DNA of 64,000 nt from NCBI GenBank assembly GCA_003599145.1, contig QZIT01000006.1, positions 310,001 through 374,000 on the forward strand, written 5' to 3'. Numbering within the stretch: the first letter of the stretch is position 1; every line of letters starts with the position of its first letter. Of this stretch, positions 1 through 9,555 are shown piece after piece. The translations under genes and the position numbers were made by a program. This DNA comes from Candidatus Woesearchaeota archaeon. GTDB lineage: Archaea; Nanobdellota; Nanobdellia; Woesearchaeales; UBA9642. Under the pieces are notes generated by a model. The model made no database searches. It saw only the letters and a program-made list of their open reading frames with translations, and had not been told where the DNA came from.

Positions 1-834
1 GGAGAGCTCTATGTAGCGTCGCTTGATTTATTGCATAGGGAAAATCCAGAATTTTTCTCAGGAAAACCGTATACTGCAGATGACTTGAAAAAAATTCATC
101 ATTGGCTTACTGATAAAGCGCACCTGCTTGCAAGACCATTGTATCAGACGCTGAAAAACTGGTCTGCAAAAATATTGAAGCAATGCATAGATGCTCTTGA
201 ATTTCCCTTTTCCGTTATTGATGGCCATCCTTCTGTCTATCAGGCTCCTTTTTCATTGTTTGAGGATTTTTATGGCTCTTCAGCAGGAAAAGTATTTGCT
301 CCTCATCACTTGTTGTTGGATATTGAGACATCAGGATCGAGCAGCAGGGAAGGCATGATAAGCATGATTGGTTTAGGCTATGCTGTTGGCGATACAATGA
401 TTGTGCATATTCAGCATGCAAGGACTCCTTTTGAAGAAGAAGACTTGCTGAAAACATACGATGCGTTGGCAAGATCAGGACAATTTACTCATGTCGTTAC
501 CTTTAACGGAAGAAGCTTTGACATTCCCTTTATCAATAAAAGATTGCTTGCGCATTTTATCAATCCAAACTATGCATTAGAGCATCTTGATTTGTATCCT
601 TTGTTTAGACAATATGCAAAACAGCATCAATATCCCAATGCAAGATTGCAAACATTTGAGAAAGGCGTTTTGGGTGCTTCCCGTCATAAAGACCTTCCAA
701 GCAAGGATGTTCCTGAAGTCTTAACGAATGTCATGTTTGGCGTTGGCGATCATAGGTTGCAGAAAGTGGTGTTGCATAACCAGTATGATATTGTAACGCT
801 GGGTTTGATGCTGGATTATTTTAAAAATTCCTAA
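1..834 (+). CDS. RNase H-fold 3'-5' exonuclease, YprB-like (5' truncated by window edge)
   Basis: The reading frame is open from base 1 with no convincing start, so the N-terminus lies outside the window; the TTG at 31 is probably internal. The C-terminal two thirds show the three DEDD exonuclease motifs: Exo I around LLDIETSG, Exo II around VTFNGRSFDIPF and Exo III around LHNQYDIVTL, with the Tyr/Asp spacing of the YprB/RNase_H_2 group. By family this would be a metal-dependent nuclease acting on nucleic acid 3' ends. The region before Exo I is alpha-helical and not diagnostic. Its stop lies 10 bases from the convergent aIF2-gamma gene. The fold is clear; the substrate is unknown. Confidence 0.8.
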   Translation, partial: GELYVASLDLLHRENPEFFSGKPYTADDLKKIHHWLTDKAHLLARPLYQTLKNWSAKILKQCIDALEFPFSVIDGHPSVYQAPFSLFEDFYGSSAGKVFAPHHLLLDIETSGSSSREGMISMIGLGYAVGDTMIVHIQHARTPFEEEDLLKTYDALARSGQFTHVVTFNGRSFDIPFINKRLLAHFINPNYALEHLDLYPLFRQYAKQHQYPNARLQTFEKGVLGASRHKDLPSKDVPEVLTNVMFGVGDHRLQKVVLHNQYDIVTLGLMLDYFKNS

Positions 835-844
835 ACGAGGATAC

Positions 845-2191
845 TTACGCCTTAATAATTCCATACCCAATCAATCTAAACCTATTTCCTATTCTTCTTG
901 AGATGGTTACCCTGCTGTCTACTTCACCACAAACAGGAATCTTTAATTTGCACTGAAATGTGTTTTTTCCAAAATCATAAACCAATCCTACAGTAGAAGA
1001 GCTATTGACATTAAGCAAGAGCATTTCGTTTTTTTTGATAGGCTCTACTTTTAAGTCTTCTTTTGAGCCTACAACTCTGTCCAGCAAATGCAATTCAAGT
1101 TTTAATTCATACCATATCTTTGGAAGCTTTCCCGGTAATCCAACAACACTTCCTGTTAAGCTGTCTCCTTTGACAATTCCTGGGTCTAAAGCAGTCATTA
1201 ATCCAATGCTTCCTCCTGGAACAACTTCAGAAACTTCTTTGCCTCCTGTAACCAATTGAGTGATGATGGTTCTTAATGGCTTAGCAACAATCTGGTTTGC
1301 TTCTTCAAGAATTCTTCCTGGGCTTATTTCAATTTCATCTCCCAGCTTAAGTTTTCCTTGGGTTACTGCACCGCCTAAAACTCCTCCCTTCAGCTGCTTT
1401 GGTTTTGTTCCAGGTTTATTGACATCAAATGATCGTGCAATAAGCATTAAGGGTTCTTTGCGGACGTCTCTTTCCGGAGTTGGAATGTGTTTTTCTATTG
1501 CATCAATAAGCAGGTCAATATTGACTCTTTTCAATGCGCTTATTGGGATAATAGGAGCATGCTCATATTCGGTTCCTTTCAAGAATTCTTTTATTTGCTG
1601 ATAGTTCTTTAATGCCTGCTCTTTGCTTATCAAGTCTATTTTGTTCTGTACAATAACAATATTTTTGATGCCTGAGATGTGCAATGCCATAAGATGCTCT
1701 CTGGTTTGCGGCTGAGGGCATTCTTCATGGCTGTCGATGAGCAGCAATGCACCATCCATAATCGTAGAGCCGCTTAACATAGTTGCCATTAAGCTCTCAT
1801 GTCCTGGTGCGTCAACAAAACTCACTCTTCTTTTTGGAATTGCCGTTTCATTGCAATCTTTGCAGGTTTCAAAAATAGTGTACTTCTTGCAATGTTCGCA
1901 ATAGTAGAATGTGCAGTCCGCATATCCTAATCTGATGGTGATTCCTCTTTTTATTTCTTCGCTGTGCGTATCTGTCCATTTGCCAGACAGCGCTTCAGTT
2001 AGTGTTGTTTTGCCATGGTCAACGTGGCCTACAAGGCCAATATTGATAGAAGGCTGGACAGGAAGCGTTGTTACGGCTGAGTCCTCTGTTTTTATTTTCT
2101 TTGGTTCAGCTTTTTCTGTTTTTTCTTTTTTCTCTGTTTTTTTACTTTTTACTTTTTTTTCTTCTGTTGCTTTCTCTGCCTTTTTAGCCAT
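845..2191 (-). CDS. eif2g: translation initiation factor aIF2 gamma subunit
   Basis: This is the GTPase subunit of aIF2, which delivers initiator Met-tRNA to the small ribosomal subunit. The G-domain shows GHVDHGKTT (P-loop), DAPGHE (G3) and NKIDL (G4). A family-specific four-Cys zinc knuckle (CEHC...CKDC) sits between G1 and G3. Beta-barrel domains II and III follow and end in the usual FRLIGYG. The first roughly 45 residues are an extra Lys/Glu/Thr-rich extension with repeated KTEKK-like units, similar in composition to the tails on L24e and S28e in this window. A TATA-like element at about 2210-2218 places the transcript start at the ATG, so the mRNA should be leaderless. Confidence 0.97.
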   Translation of the reverse strand: MAKKAEKATEEKKVKSKKTEKKEKTEKAEPKKIKTEDSAVTTLPVQPSINIGLVGHVDHGKTTLTEALSGKWTDTHSEEIKRGITIRLGYADCTFYYCEHCKKYTIFETCKDCNETAIPKRRVSFVDAPGHESLMATMLSGSTIMDGALLLIDSHEECPQPQTREHLMALHISGIKNIVIVQNKIDLISKEQALKNYQQIKEFLKGTEYEHAPIIPISALKRVNIDLLIDAIEKHIPTPERDVRKEPLMLIARSFDVNKPGTKPKQLKGGVLGGAVTQGKLKLGDEIEISPGRILEEANQIVAKPLRTIITQLVTGGKEVSEVVPGGSIGLMTALDPGIVKGDSLTGSVVGLPGKLPKIWYELKLELHLLDRVVGSKEDLKVEPIKKNEMLLLNVNSSSTVGLVYDFGKNTFQCKLKIPVCGEVDSRVTISRRIGNRFRLIGYGIIKA

Positions 2192-2287
2192 GATGCAAGA
2201 AAACGTGTTTTATTTATAAAGGTTTAGTAAACGCAGGTATATAATTATAAGCGTAATCTTCATACATATACGATCAATTCCCCAAGT

Positions 2288-2470
2288 ATGGCAAAATCAC
2301 TCCTGAAATCGAAAACGTTTTGGGTGAATCTTGTTGTTGCTGTTCTTTTAGGCCTGATGGATAAACCTTTAGGAATAGATCCTCAAATGGAGATTGCTGC
2401 TGTCTGCATGGCAAATATTCTTTTGAGATTGCTGACAACAGAACCTGTTGTTGTGGCAAAAGCTTTATAA
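2288..2470 (+). CDS. small hydrophobic protein, 60 aa
   Basis: A 60-residue ORF with a basic start (AKSLLKSKTFW), one hydrophobic segment at about residues 12-23 and a second amphipathic stretch. The pattern KSKTFWVNLV...RLLTTEP resembles small phage or membrane proteins of unknown function. A TATA-like stretch lies at about 2239-2249, but no Shine-Dalgarno is visible. Its last codons and stop overlap the TATA box of the S7 gene. An antisense ORF covers the same DNA; this frame is preferred for its membrane-like composition. Function unknown, and it may not be expressed. Confidence 0.45.
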   Translation: MAKSLLKSKTFWVNLVVAVLLGLMDKPLGIDPQMEIAAVCMANILLRLLTTEPVVVAKAL

Positions 2471-2493
2471 ACCCCCTGCTATTTCTTTGGGAA

Positions 2494-3090
2494 ATGGAGA
2501 TTAAGGCTTTTGACAGATGGTCAACAGAGGGCATTGTTGTTGAAGACTTGGGACTGCAGAGATATATTTCTTTAGAGCCAAGGCTGCTGCCAAAAACAGG
2601 AGCAAGATATGCCCAAAACAAGTTCTATAAGTCTAAAATATTTATCGTTGAACGATTAATCAATAAACTGATGAATCCTGGTCACAGAGGAAAAAAGCAC
2701 AAAAGAACGTCTGGATCATGCACAGGAAAATCCAACACAACCTATAAATTAGTCTATGATGCTCTTGATATTATTGAGAAAAAAACAAAATTAAATCCTC
2801 TTGCAGTTTTTGTAAGAGCATTGGAAAATGCAGCGCCAAGAGAAGCTACCGTTACCATTGAATACGGCGGAGCAAGATACCCTAAGGCAGTTGAAGTTTC
2901 TCCTCAAAGAAGGATAGATATTGCCTTGAGAATGATGATTCAGGGAACTCATGCCAAGGCGTTTAACAAGAAAAAAGGAGCTGTTCAGGCTCTTGCAGAC
3001 GAAATTCTTAACGCTTACCAGATTAGTCAGGCAAGCGATGCCATTGCCAAAAAAGTAGAATTGGAAAGGCAGGCAGATGCAAGCAGGTAA
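2494..3090 (+). CDS. rps7: 30S ribosomal protein S7
   Basis: Small-subunit protein uS7, which nucleates assembly of the 30S head and contacts the mRNA exit channel. The archaeal form is recognisable from KAFDRWS at the N-terminus, the central FVRALENAAPREA and EYGGARYPKAVEVSPQRR, and the C-terminal HAKAFNKKKG...LADEI. The length of 198 aa is normal for archaea. The TATA box (about 2463-2472) is centred 26 nt before the ATG, predicting a leaderless transcript. The usual archaeal partners S12 and the elongation factors are not adjacent, so the str operon is broken up here. Confidence 0.97.
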   Translation: MEIKAFDRWSTEGIVVEDLGLQRYISLEPRLLPKTGARYAQNKFYKSKIFIVERLINKLMNPGHRGKKHKRTSGSCTGKSNTTYKLVYDALDIIEKKTKLNPLAVFVRALENAAPREATVTIEYGGARYPKAVEVSPQRRIDIALRMMIQGTHAKAFNKKKGAVQALADEILNAYQISQASDAIAKKVELERQADASR

Positions 3091-3147
3091 GGCTACTTTT
3101 TACTCGTTTTTATGTTTATTCAGTGGTTAGCAGGTTTCTTGATACTT

Positions 3148-3846
3148 TTAATAATACTCTTTCACTTTTCCAAACTTATACACTTTATCTCCAACAATAA
3201 AAACCTGAAAATTATCAACGTTCTTTAAAAAAGGGCTGAGCAGTTTTTCCTTTAAAATATCGGTGCCTTCGGTAACTAAATTCATGGAAGGCATGACAAT
3301 CAGATTTTTGCGATGGAACTTGCCAACTAAAAAACATTTGAATTTTTCTGTTCGTACGCCGTCATTCAGGCTGATGGCAGGATGTTCATGTCCTATAATG
3401 ATCGTTTTGGCTTTCTGAAATTCCTTGTCCTTAGGAATCTTGTGGCCGTGCGTAATATAGACCTGTTTATGTATATAATAATCAACCATGGCTAATTTTC
3501 TTTTCCTGATGATGGGCATCAAGATTGCATCGTGGTTGCCCTTGATAAAAACGACTTTTGCAGTCTTTGAAAGATAATCAATAAGCTTCAGGATGTTTCT
3601 CCATTCTTCGTTGGATATGCTTCCAAATTCATGCTTTACATCGCCGTTGATAACAATGAGTTTCGGCTTTGTTTTTTTCAAGATAGCTTCTATTTTTTCT
3701 TGCAGTTCTTTATAATGAAACTTAGGCAGCAAGACTCCTGTTTGTGCTACGTAATCTTCATAGCCCATATGCAAATCTCCTATAATGAGCATATCGTCTA
3801 TGGTAATGGCAAGGTCGATTGCAGTAATGCCTTTCAGGAGTTCCAT
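3148..3846 (-). CDS. archaeal metallophosphoesterase (COG1407-like)
   Basis: A calcineurin-like phosphoesterase of 232 aa. Metal-binding motifs appear in order: IIGDLHMGYED (D-x-H), VINGDVKHEF (GD), FIKGNHDA (GNHD), VYITHGHKIP (H) and IIGHEHPA (GHxH). The arrangement fits the archaeal COG1407 group, whose substrate is not firmly established; some members sit beside DNA-repair helicases, but none is near here. A TATA-like stretch at about 3867-3876 is positioned for a leaderless start. Confidence 0.85.
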   Translation of the reverse strand: MELLKGITAIDLAITIDDMLIIGDLHMGYEDYVAQTGVLLPKFHYKELQEKIEAILKKTKPKLIVINGDVKHEFGSISNEEWRNILKLIDYLSKTAKVVFIKGNHDAILMPIIRKRKLAMVDYYIHKQVYITHGHKIPKDKEFQKAKTIIIGHEHPAISLNDGVRTEKFKCFLVGKFHRKNLIVMPSMNLVTEGTDILKEKLLSPFLKNVDNFQVFIVGDKVYKFGKVKEYY

Positions 3847-3924
3847 ACTTCAGGAAGGGACCATGATCTTAATAAGTTTTTGATTTTGAAAAAACATTTA
3901 AATAGGCTTTCTCATGAATGAAGT

Positions 3925-5919
3925 ATGAAACAGGCAGTACTCTCTTTGCTCATTGTTTTGATAGTGCTTCAAGCAGTCTATGCTGAAAAAGTATCCCCTG
4001 GCAAATATTTATTGCTGAATGCAACGCTCTATTCTGGAGAGAAGCGAGAGGTTGAAAATAAAACATTGTATGTTTATATTAATAGCGATTTGGATGTCAA
4101 CCTTCAGTATAATGGCTCAAGCTATTTTCTTAACAAATACCAATGCAAAACCAATATGCCGTATCGTGTCTGCCTGCAGAATGTGAGTTTTGATGAGCAG
4201 GATAACAAGATTGCTGTTACTGAGCTCTATTTCATGACTGCAGATATTGCTGTAGAACGAGTGATTACAGAGCATGAAGCCATTCCGCTTGGAGCCATAC
4301 AAACCATAACGGTAACGCTCTTGAACAACGGCAGCCTGCCTGCAAATGATATCCTGTATACGGATATTTTTCCAGAGAATATAGGTATTGCTTCTGTAAC
4401 CAATGCTGAACGCTTAGGAAATGTGATACAGTGGAAAGGAAGCCTTGCTCCTGGCAACAGCAGGGAAATTGAATATGAGATTTATGGCAAAAATGCATCA
4501 GTGCAAACCCTGGTGGCAAATATAACCTATCACGACGGCAATACGACCATTGTTGATAATTCTTCAGAACTCGAACTTGAGTTCGTTAATGACTTTTTTT
4601 CTGCAACACTGCTGAATGATTCCTTGGAAACCTACGAACAAAGTGAGATTAATATTTCACTAGAAAATCTCACCACTGATTTTTCATCTGTTTTGAATAT
4701 TGCCTTTCCTGATAGTTTTATTGTTTCTGCTCCGTCTGGATTTTCAAAGTCTGGAAATGTTTTCTCTATCGATGTTGAGCAAAGCACAGGCGATGAATTT
4801 ACGTTTTCCTTTTATGGAACAAGAACGGGAAATTACTCTCTTATAATTGTATCTGCTTCGCCTAAAATGGAAAGCTATTTTATTGACTCCCTGATGCTGA
4901 ATGAGAGCATTGAGATTGCCCATCAATCGCTGATATTAGCGACTAATTATGCCGATGGCGATGAGGTAAAGGAAAACACAGAAAAGCAGATTGTGCTCGA
5001 ATTGACCAACCCTAATGCGTTTACTGATTTTGTCAATGCGCGGTTGGTTGTCTTATTAGGAAACCAAACCATAAAAGATGAAAAAATAGAGAATCTCATA
5101 AAAGGAAAAGCAACTTCATTAAGCTTTACCACAACCGTTCCCGAAACTGAACTTGAAGAGTCAAGAGTGCTGAACATTACCGTTCACTATGAAAATGATG
5201 ATAAGCAAAAGTTTTTCTCTGAAGAGCTGGTTTCTTTAACGCTTGTTCCTGACGACGGAATAGAAATTATAAAGACCTTTTCCAACGTAACGGTGTATCC
5301 AAATCAAACACTGAACGTTACCGTGAGCATTAAGAATAACAGGGGGTTTGACCTTGAAAAGGTTGTTGTTACTGATGCCTATCCTGTAGCTTTCGAATTT
5401 CTTCAGGGGTTATATGCAAAGGGAGTTGCCCTTGATGCAGCTGAAACGCTTGAAGTCTATTCCTATCTTTTAAAAGTTCCTGATATTGAGTATGACACCG
5501 ATTATGTTTTTGAAACCTCTGCAGTCAATGAATTTGCAGGAATTGCAGCAGGCTATTCTGTTCAATCCACGGTTCACGTTTTAGGGCCTTTAGGCGTAAA
5601 TCCAGATGACGAGAGGGGTGAAGATTCTGTTAATGTAAGCTCGAATGAATCAACTTTTGGAAACAATCAAAGTCAGCTGCAAAATATAACTCAAAACGCT
5701 TCTGAAAATAATAAAGCTTATAAAGAAGAACTTGTTAAAAATGATGAAGGTGAAGAAATGACAACACTCATGCTCGTATTGTTTATGGTTATTATTCTGA
5801 TGCTCTTTGTGCTGATGTATTTCAATATGAAGATGATGAAAGCAATCCTTCCTCAGCAGCCAAAACAGCAACCTGTGCAGCAGCCAGTGCAACCACAGCA
5901 GACTCAACAGCAGAAGTAA
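3925..5919 (+). CDS. secreted, membrane-anchored protein with Ig-like/COG1361-type repeats
   Basis: A 664-residue surface protein. It has an N-terminal signal peptide (hydrophobic residues 4-20, ending AYAEK) and several beta-sandwich repeats of the CARDB/DUF11 kind, for example ITVTLLNNGSLPANDILYTD and LNVTVSIKNNRGFDLEKVVV. There are many N-x-S/T sequons, a single transmembrane helix near residues 612-634, and a short Gln/Pro-rich cytoplasmic tail. The topology is outside repeats with a C-terminal anchor, as in archaeal envelope proteins. The TATA box at 3897-3904 lies about 25 nt before the ATG. The ligand or partner is unknown. Confidence 0.7.
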   Translation: MKQAVLSLLIVLIVLQAVYAEKVSPGKYLLLNATLYSGEKREVENKTLYVYINSDLDVNLQYNGSSYFLNKYQCKTNMPYRVCLQNVSFDEQDNKIAVTELYFMTADIAVERVITEHEAIPLGAIQTITVTLLNNGSLPANDILYTDIFPENIGIASVTNAERLGNVIQWKGSLAPGNSREIEYEIYGKNASVQTLVANITYHDGNTTIVDNSSELELEFVNDFFSATLLNDSLETYEQSEINISLENLTTDFSSVLNIAFPDSFIVSAPSGFSKSGNVFSIDVEQSTGDEFTFSFYGTRTGNYSLIIVSASPKMESYFIDSLMLNESIEIAHQSLILATNYADGDEVKENTEKQIVLELTNPNAFTDFVNARLVVLLGNQTIKDEKIENLIKGKATSLSFTTTVPETELEESRVLNITVHYENDDKQKFFSEELVSLTLVPDDGIEIIKTFSNVTVYPNQTLNVTVSIKNNRGFDLEKVVVTDAYPVAFEFLQGLYAKGVALDAAETLEVYSYLLKVPDIEYDTDYVFETSAVNEFAGIAAGYSVQSTVHVLGPLGVNPDDERGEDSVNVSSNESTFGNNQSQLQNITQNASENNKAYKEELVKNDEGEEMTTLMLVLFMVIILMLFVLMYFNMKMMKAILPQQPKQQPVQQPVQPQQTQQQK

Positions 5920-5922
5920 TTC

Positions 5923-7236
5923 TTAATGTATTGGCTGATTAAATTTATATCTTTCAAGCTGTCCTGAAGCATATAATTTGTTCCATCGATTCTTAAAGTT
6001 CTCGTAGAATTTCGAATTGGATTCTTTTTGCACGGCAATTCTGAGAAATGGAGGCGATGTTCCTGCATCAGTGATGTGATGGTAAAAGATAATGTGGCTG
6101 TCTAATGCAGATAATCTTGATTTATTAAGCTCTAAAAATCTTCTTTGTGAGCACGAAGGATAACAGTTTCTTACGTCCACATCTACCGATGCTAAGTAAA
6201 TAACGCGCAAGACATCTTCTTCTTTTAATCGTATGCCTAATTTTCCAGTGCGCAAATCTCCAAATACTTTTTTGCTTAGCGCTTCATCCTGCCCTCCATA
6301 GGTTATGACTGAAGCAGATTTATCCAATGTGTCGATGGCATCTGCAAGAAAGAATCCCAAGCCGGCTTCAAATCCATACATTAAGCAAAGCGCTAAAAAC
6401 GCTGCGTCATCGCTCACTCCGAATCCTTTCTTAAGCTCAAAATACCCTGTGCAGAAATTCTGCGTCCAGTCAACTGTTTTTTTAGGAATAACGCCTTTAT
6501 TGGTAAGCTCATCAAGGCTGAGTTCTCCACCATTCCTTGCCAAATCCTGAAGTGTAAGGTTTTGCTGTGAAAGCGAGCGCAAGTTGATAGGAACGCAAAT
6601 GCCCTGATGTAAGTCAATCTTAAATGCTGCTTCTGCTTTTCTCCTGTATTCATGATTATCTAGCAATCCTCCAATAGCTAATCCAATCAGGACAACTTCA
6701 GGATGCTTGAGCATGGTGTGATCAAATAATCCGTAGTCGAGCAGAGGTGATCCTTGCTCATTAACCAGTTTGTATATTTGAACAGGTCTGTCGCTTTTTC
6801 TTAATAGATATCTGGTGACTATATTTTTCCATCGTATAATCTCATCGATATATTCCTGTCTTTCATCATGTATTCCCGGCACAGTAACGCCTTTATTCTC
6901 TTTCTTTTTTCCTATTGCGGCAATAACGTCTTCTATGGTTGCATTTTGGTATCTGACATGAACGTCTCCATGCATATAGCCGTTTCTTTTTCCTTCTCTT
7001 TTAAGGGTGCTTCTAATAATGTCTTTTGTGTCTTTATGGCCTGTAGCAAATGCAACATGCCCTTCGTGGGCATGCCCTTGCACGCTTTGCATAAGAATAA
7101 CTTCTCTGTATCTTGCATCATCATTAAAATGCACGTGGGTCATTAAATAGTTATAGCTGGCTTGCGCAAGAACAGTGAATAAATCATCAACATAGGGCCT
7201 GTTTTCAACAATAACAAGTTTCTGCTCTTCCCCCAT
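5923..7236 (-). CDS. hypothetical protein, 437 aa
   Basis: I do not recognise this protein. It is soluble, with no signal peptide and no clear transmembrane helix. A His-rich stretch (MTHVHFNDDARYR, GHAHEGHVAF) lies near residues 34-65. The middle contains a small hydrophobic segment (GLAIGGLLD) and a region alternating Gly and acidic residues. Codon use matches the neighbours. The stop is 3 bases from the convergent surface-protein gene. A TATA-like sequence at about 7257-7266 is 26 nt before the ATG, supporting the start. No function is proposed. Confidence 0.6.
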   Translation of the reverse strand: MGEEQKLVIVENRPYVDDLFTVLAQASYNYLMTHVHFNDDARYREVILMQSVQGHAHEGHVAFATGHKDTKDIIRSTLKREGKRNGYMHGDVHVRYQNATIEDVIAAIGKKKENKGVTVPGIHDERQEYIDEIIRWKNIVTRYLLRKSDRPVQIYKLVNEQGSPLLDYGLFDHTMLKHPEVVLIGLAIGGLLDNHEYRRKAEAAFKIDLHQGICVPINLRSLSQQNLTLQDLARNGGELSLDELTNKGVIPKKTVDWTQNFCTGYFELKKGFGVSDDAAFLALCLMYGFEAGLGFFLADAIDTLDKSASVITYGGQDEALSKKVFGDLRTGKLGIRLKEEDVLRVIYLASVDVDVRNCYPSCSQRRFLELNKSRLSALDSHIIFYHHITDAGTSPPFLRIAVQKESNSKFYENFKNRWNKLYASGQLERYKFNQPIH

Positions 7237-7332
7237 GCCTTTTTTGTTTTCTTTTGAGTTTATATTCTTTTCTATCCTTCAGTTGATATTTCTTTCCAAA
7301 ATATTTATATAGGTTCAATGCAAAGAAGGGTT

Positions 7333-7821
7333 ATGAAAGAATTATTTGAGCAGCTTCCTAAGTCTTCGGTGTACCAAAAAAACGTAGTTCTCATAGATAC
7401 CTGCTTTTTCATTGATATGTTCAGAAATGACAAACGAAAAGAATTTGCTTCGTTTTGCGACCAGCATACGGTGGCGTTTACCTCCTTTAACGTCGAGGAA
7501 TTTCTTTATAATATCCATCAGTTTTCTCCGCAAATTAAAGATGGTGTAAGAAAATTTCTCAAGCAACAGCCGAATTTAAATATTCTGCAAATTCCCCTTA
7601 TGCCTGGAAATAGAAAAGAGGAAGAGGATTTTATCAAATCAGTTGAGCCTGCATTATTGAAACTCATTCCTGATCCAAGCGACGCAGTTTTAATGGCTGT
7701 TGCAATTTTGACGCATGCAACCATCCTGACAAAAGACAAGCATCACTTGTTCACTACCAAACTTGAGAATTATCTGCAGCAATACGGATTGCGGGTGCAT
7801 AAAGAACTTCGTGACGTATGA
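7333..7821 (+). CDS. PIN-domain ribonuclease-like protein
   Basis: A PIN-fold protein of 162 aa. The acidic quartet is visible: Asp in VLIDTCFFIDMF, Glu in NVEEFLY, Asp in PDPSDAVLM and Asp in LTKDKHH. PIN proteins cleave RNA with Mg2+ or Mn2+. Many small ones are VapC toxins, but no antitoxin gene is adjacent, so a solitary PIN enzyme or an RNA-processing role is equally possible. The first ATG (7318) is only about 12 nt from the TATA box at 7303-7310; the ATG at 7333 is at the normal leaderless distance and is chosen. Confidence 0.8.
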   Translation: MKELFEQLPKSSVYQKNVVLIDTCFFIDMFRNDKRKEFASFCDQHTVAFTSFNVEEFLYNIHQFSPQIKDGVRKFLKQQPNLNILQIPLMPGNRKEEEDFIKSVEPALLKLIPDPSDAVLMAVAILTHATILTKDKHHLFTTKLENYLQQYGLRVHKELRDV

Positions 7822-8799
7822 TCAGGATCTTTCCATTTTTGGATAAACATTGGGCTGCATGAATACCTGATTTAATTTTACCACAACGCCTTTTTCGTTT
7901 TTCAGAACATCTTTTGATTTCATGGCAGCGTGTCCTACAGCAACCAATTCATTTTTTAAAGTCATGATGGCAATTTCATCTTCAATCTCAAAATGATTCA
8001 GTTGGGCAACTCCAGGAACTTTTAATTGGGCTCCATGGCAGATGGCATCAACAGAACTATCTGCAATCCAGATTTTTGCAAGATGCTCAACTCCTCTTTC
8101 TATAGGCATGATGAGTTTTTTTAGCATTGCATCGTTGCCCTGCTTATAAAAAATAAATGCATCCTTTAATTCCTGCAGTGTGACTAAGGAAGATTCATTA
8201 AAGGGGCCTGCTTTTGTCCTTCGCAATTCTATCATATGTGCTCCCCCAATTTTCTGTCCTATATCATGCACTAATTTTCTGATATACGTTCCTGCCTGAC
8301 AACCAACAAGAAACAAAACATCCTGCTCTTTTATTTCAAGAATTTCCAGATAATAGATTTTTCTCCATCGTTCCTGTCTTTTGACTGCGCTTTTTACAGG
8401 CGGCAGCTGTTTTATTTTGCCAACAAAAGATTCACAGGCAGCCCTCAATTTCTTTTCAGGAACTTCATGATGCAAATGCATTAAGCAGATGTATTCTTTT
8501 CCGGCATTCAATAACGATTGTACTATTCTTGTTCCTCTGCCTAACGCAACAGGCAATACTCCTGTTACTTTCGGATCTAGGGTTCCAGAATGCCCTGTTT
8601 TTTCTATCTCTAAAATTTGCCTTACATAGGCGCTTACTTGATGAGAGCTTGGTCCAGAGGGCTTGTCGACATTGATAATGCCATAGCTTGCCAGTTCTTT
8701 TGCCGTTCTTTCTTCAGGTTTTTTTCCGAATCGTGAAGAGGGCTCTGACTTTTTCTTGACAATAATTTCTCTCTTTATTCTTTCAAATGGAAGCTGCAT
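7822..8799 (-). CDS. cbf5: tRNA/rRNA pseudouridine synthase Cbf5 (dyskerin family)
   Basis: Catalytic subunit of archaeal H/ACA RNPs, also able to make Psi55 in tRNA. The TruB core shows GIINVDKPSGPSSHQV, the catalytic Asp in GHSGTLDPKVTGVL, and KEYICLMHLH. A C-terminal PUA domain follows from about residue 245 (LAKIWIADSSVDAICHGAQL, then VGHAAM). The 325-aa length is normal. The TATA element at 8821-8829 places the start at the ATG at 8799 rather than the one at 8808. No Nop10 or Gar1 gene is adjacent. Confidence 0.95.
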   Translation of the reverse strand: MQLPFERIKREIIVKKKSEPSSRFGKKPEERTAKELASYGIINVDKPSGPSSHQVSAYVRQILEIEKTGHSGTLDPKVTGVLPVALGRGTRIVQSLLNAGKEYICLMHLHHEVPEKKLRAACESFVGKIKQLPPVKSAVKRQERWRKIYYLEILEIKEQDVLFLVGCQAGTYIRKLVHDIGQKIGGAHMIELRRTKAGPFNESSLVTLQELKDAFIFYKQGNDAMLKKLIMPIERGVEHLAKIWIADSSVDAICHGAQLKVPGVAQLNHFEIEDEIAIMTLKNELVAVGHAAMKSKDVLKNEKGVVVKLNQVFMQPNVYPKMERS

Positions 8800-8847
8800 A
8801 TTGCTCAAGAATTTGCGAATTTTAATAAATGTTGTGGTTTAGGATGA

Positions 8848-9495
8848 TTACGGAAAGATGTAGACTCTTTTATCACTCAATATAGACGGCATGAATAATT
8901 TTAATCGTAATGGGTTTCCTGTTTTAGGAAGATAGGTAAAGCGCATTTCTTCTGTTCTTCCTACGGTTCTTGGTGATTTAAAGCAAATTTTGACCATGTC
9001 TCCATCAGAAAGATAGCCTGATGCATAATTAGGGCCTTGCATGATGTATTCTATGCCGAAATAGCCGTCATTAGTTGAGTTAGACAATGAACTTGCATCG
9101 CTGCTTGCGCCAGGGTCAACAGAGCAATTGATAAAGCTCTCTCCGCTGGTGTTGTTTCCATCGTACGTATAATCCTGGCTTTGATTGTTTAAGTTCATGG
9201 TAAATAGAATGTAATTGTTGGTAAATTTAAACGGTTCTGAGCCAGAAGCCAGCTTTATGGTGTTGTAAAAATAACTGACGCTGTCTGCAGTGCCGTCAGT
9301 AGCATACATTTCTACATTTACTAAAGAAGAGCCAATTTCGTCTGCAGCTGCTTTTCCCGTATTCAATGCTTTGTTTTGCAACAACGATGTTGTGCTGATA
9401 AGGACAGCAGCAGCAACAGTAGCTATAACGATGAAAGAAATAAACAGTATCAGTGTACCAATACCCATCTCTGCTTTTTTCGCAGTATATTTCAA
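8848..9495 (-). CDS. archaellin-like (type IV pilin-type signal) protein
   Basis: A 215-aa protein with a class III signal: short basic leader KYTAKKAE followed by GIGTLILFISF and an Ala/Val-rich hydrophobic helix, the pattern of archaellins cleaved by the prepilin peptidase FlaK/PibD. The rest is beta-rich and Asn/Ser/Thr-rich with N-x-S/T sites. It is short for a major archaellin, and no motor or assembly genes (arlI, arlJ) are in the window, so it could be a minor filament protein. The start appears to be TTG preceded by GGGGTG; the TATA box lies at about 9529-9536. Confidence 0.75.
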   Translation of the reverse strand: MKYTAKKAEMGIGTLILFISFIVIATVAAAVLISTTSLLQNKALNTGKAAADEIGSSLVNVEMYATDGTADSVSYFYNTIKLASGSEPFKFTNNYILFTMNLNNQSQDYTYDGNNTSGESFINCSVDPGASSDASSLSNSTNDGYFGIEYIMQGPNYASGYLSDGDMVKICFKSPRTVGRTEEMRFTYLPKTGNPLRLKLFMPSILSDKRVYIFP

Positions 9496-9555
9496 ACCAA
9501 CACCCCGAAAATATCATGCATGAGGGGATTTATATAGTTTTCGTTTGATCAGGTT

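Noticed and set aside
2274-2621. Minus-strand ORF across the small protein and S7 start
   Set aside because: It lies antisense to the S7 gene, with no TATA box or ribosome site and composition unlike a protein of this genome.
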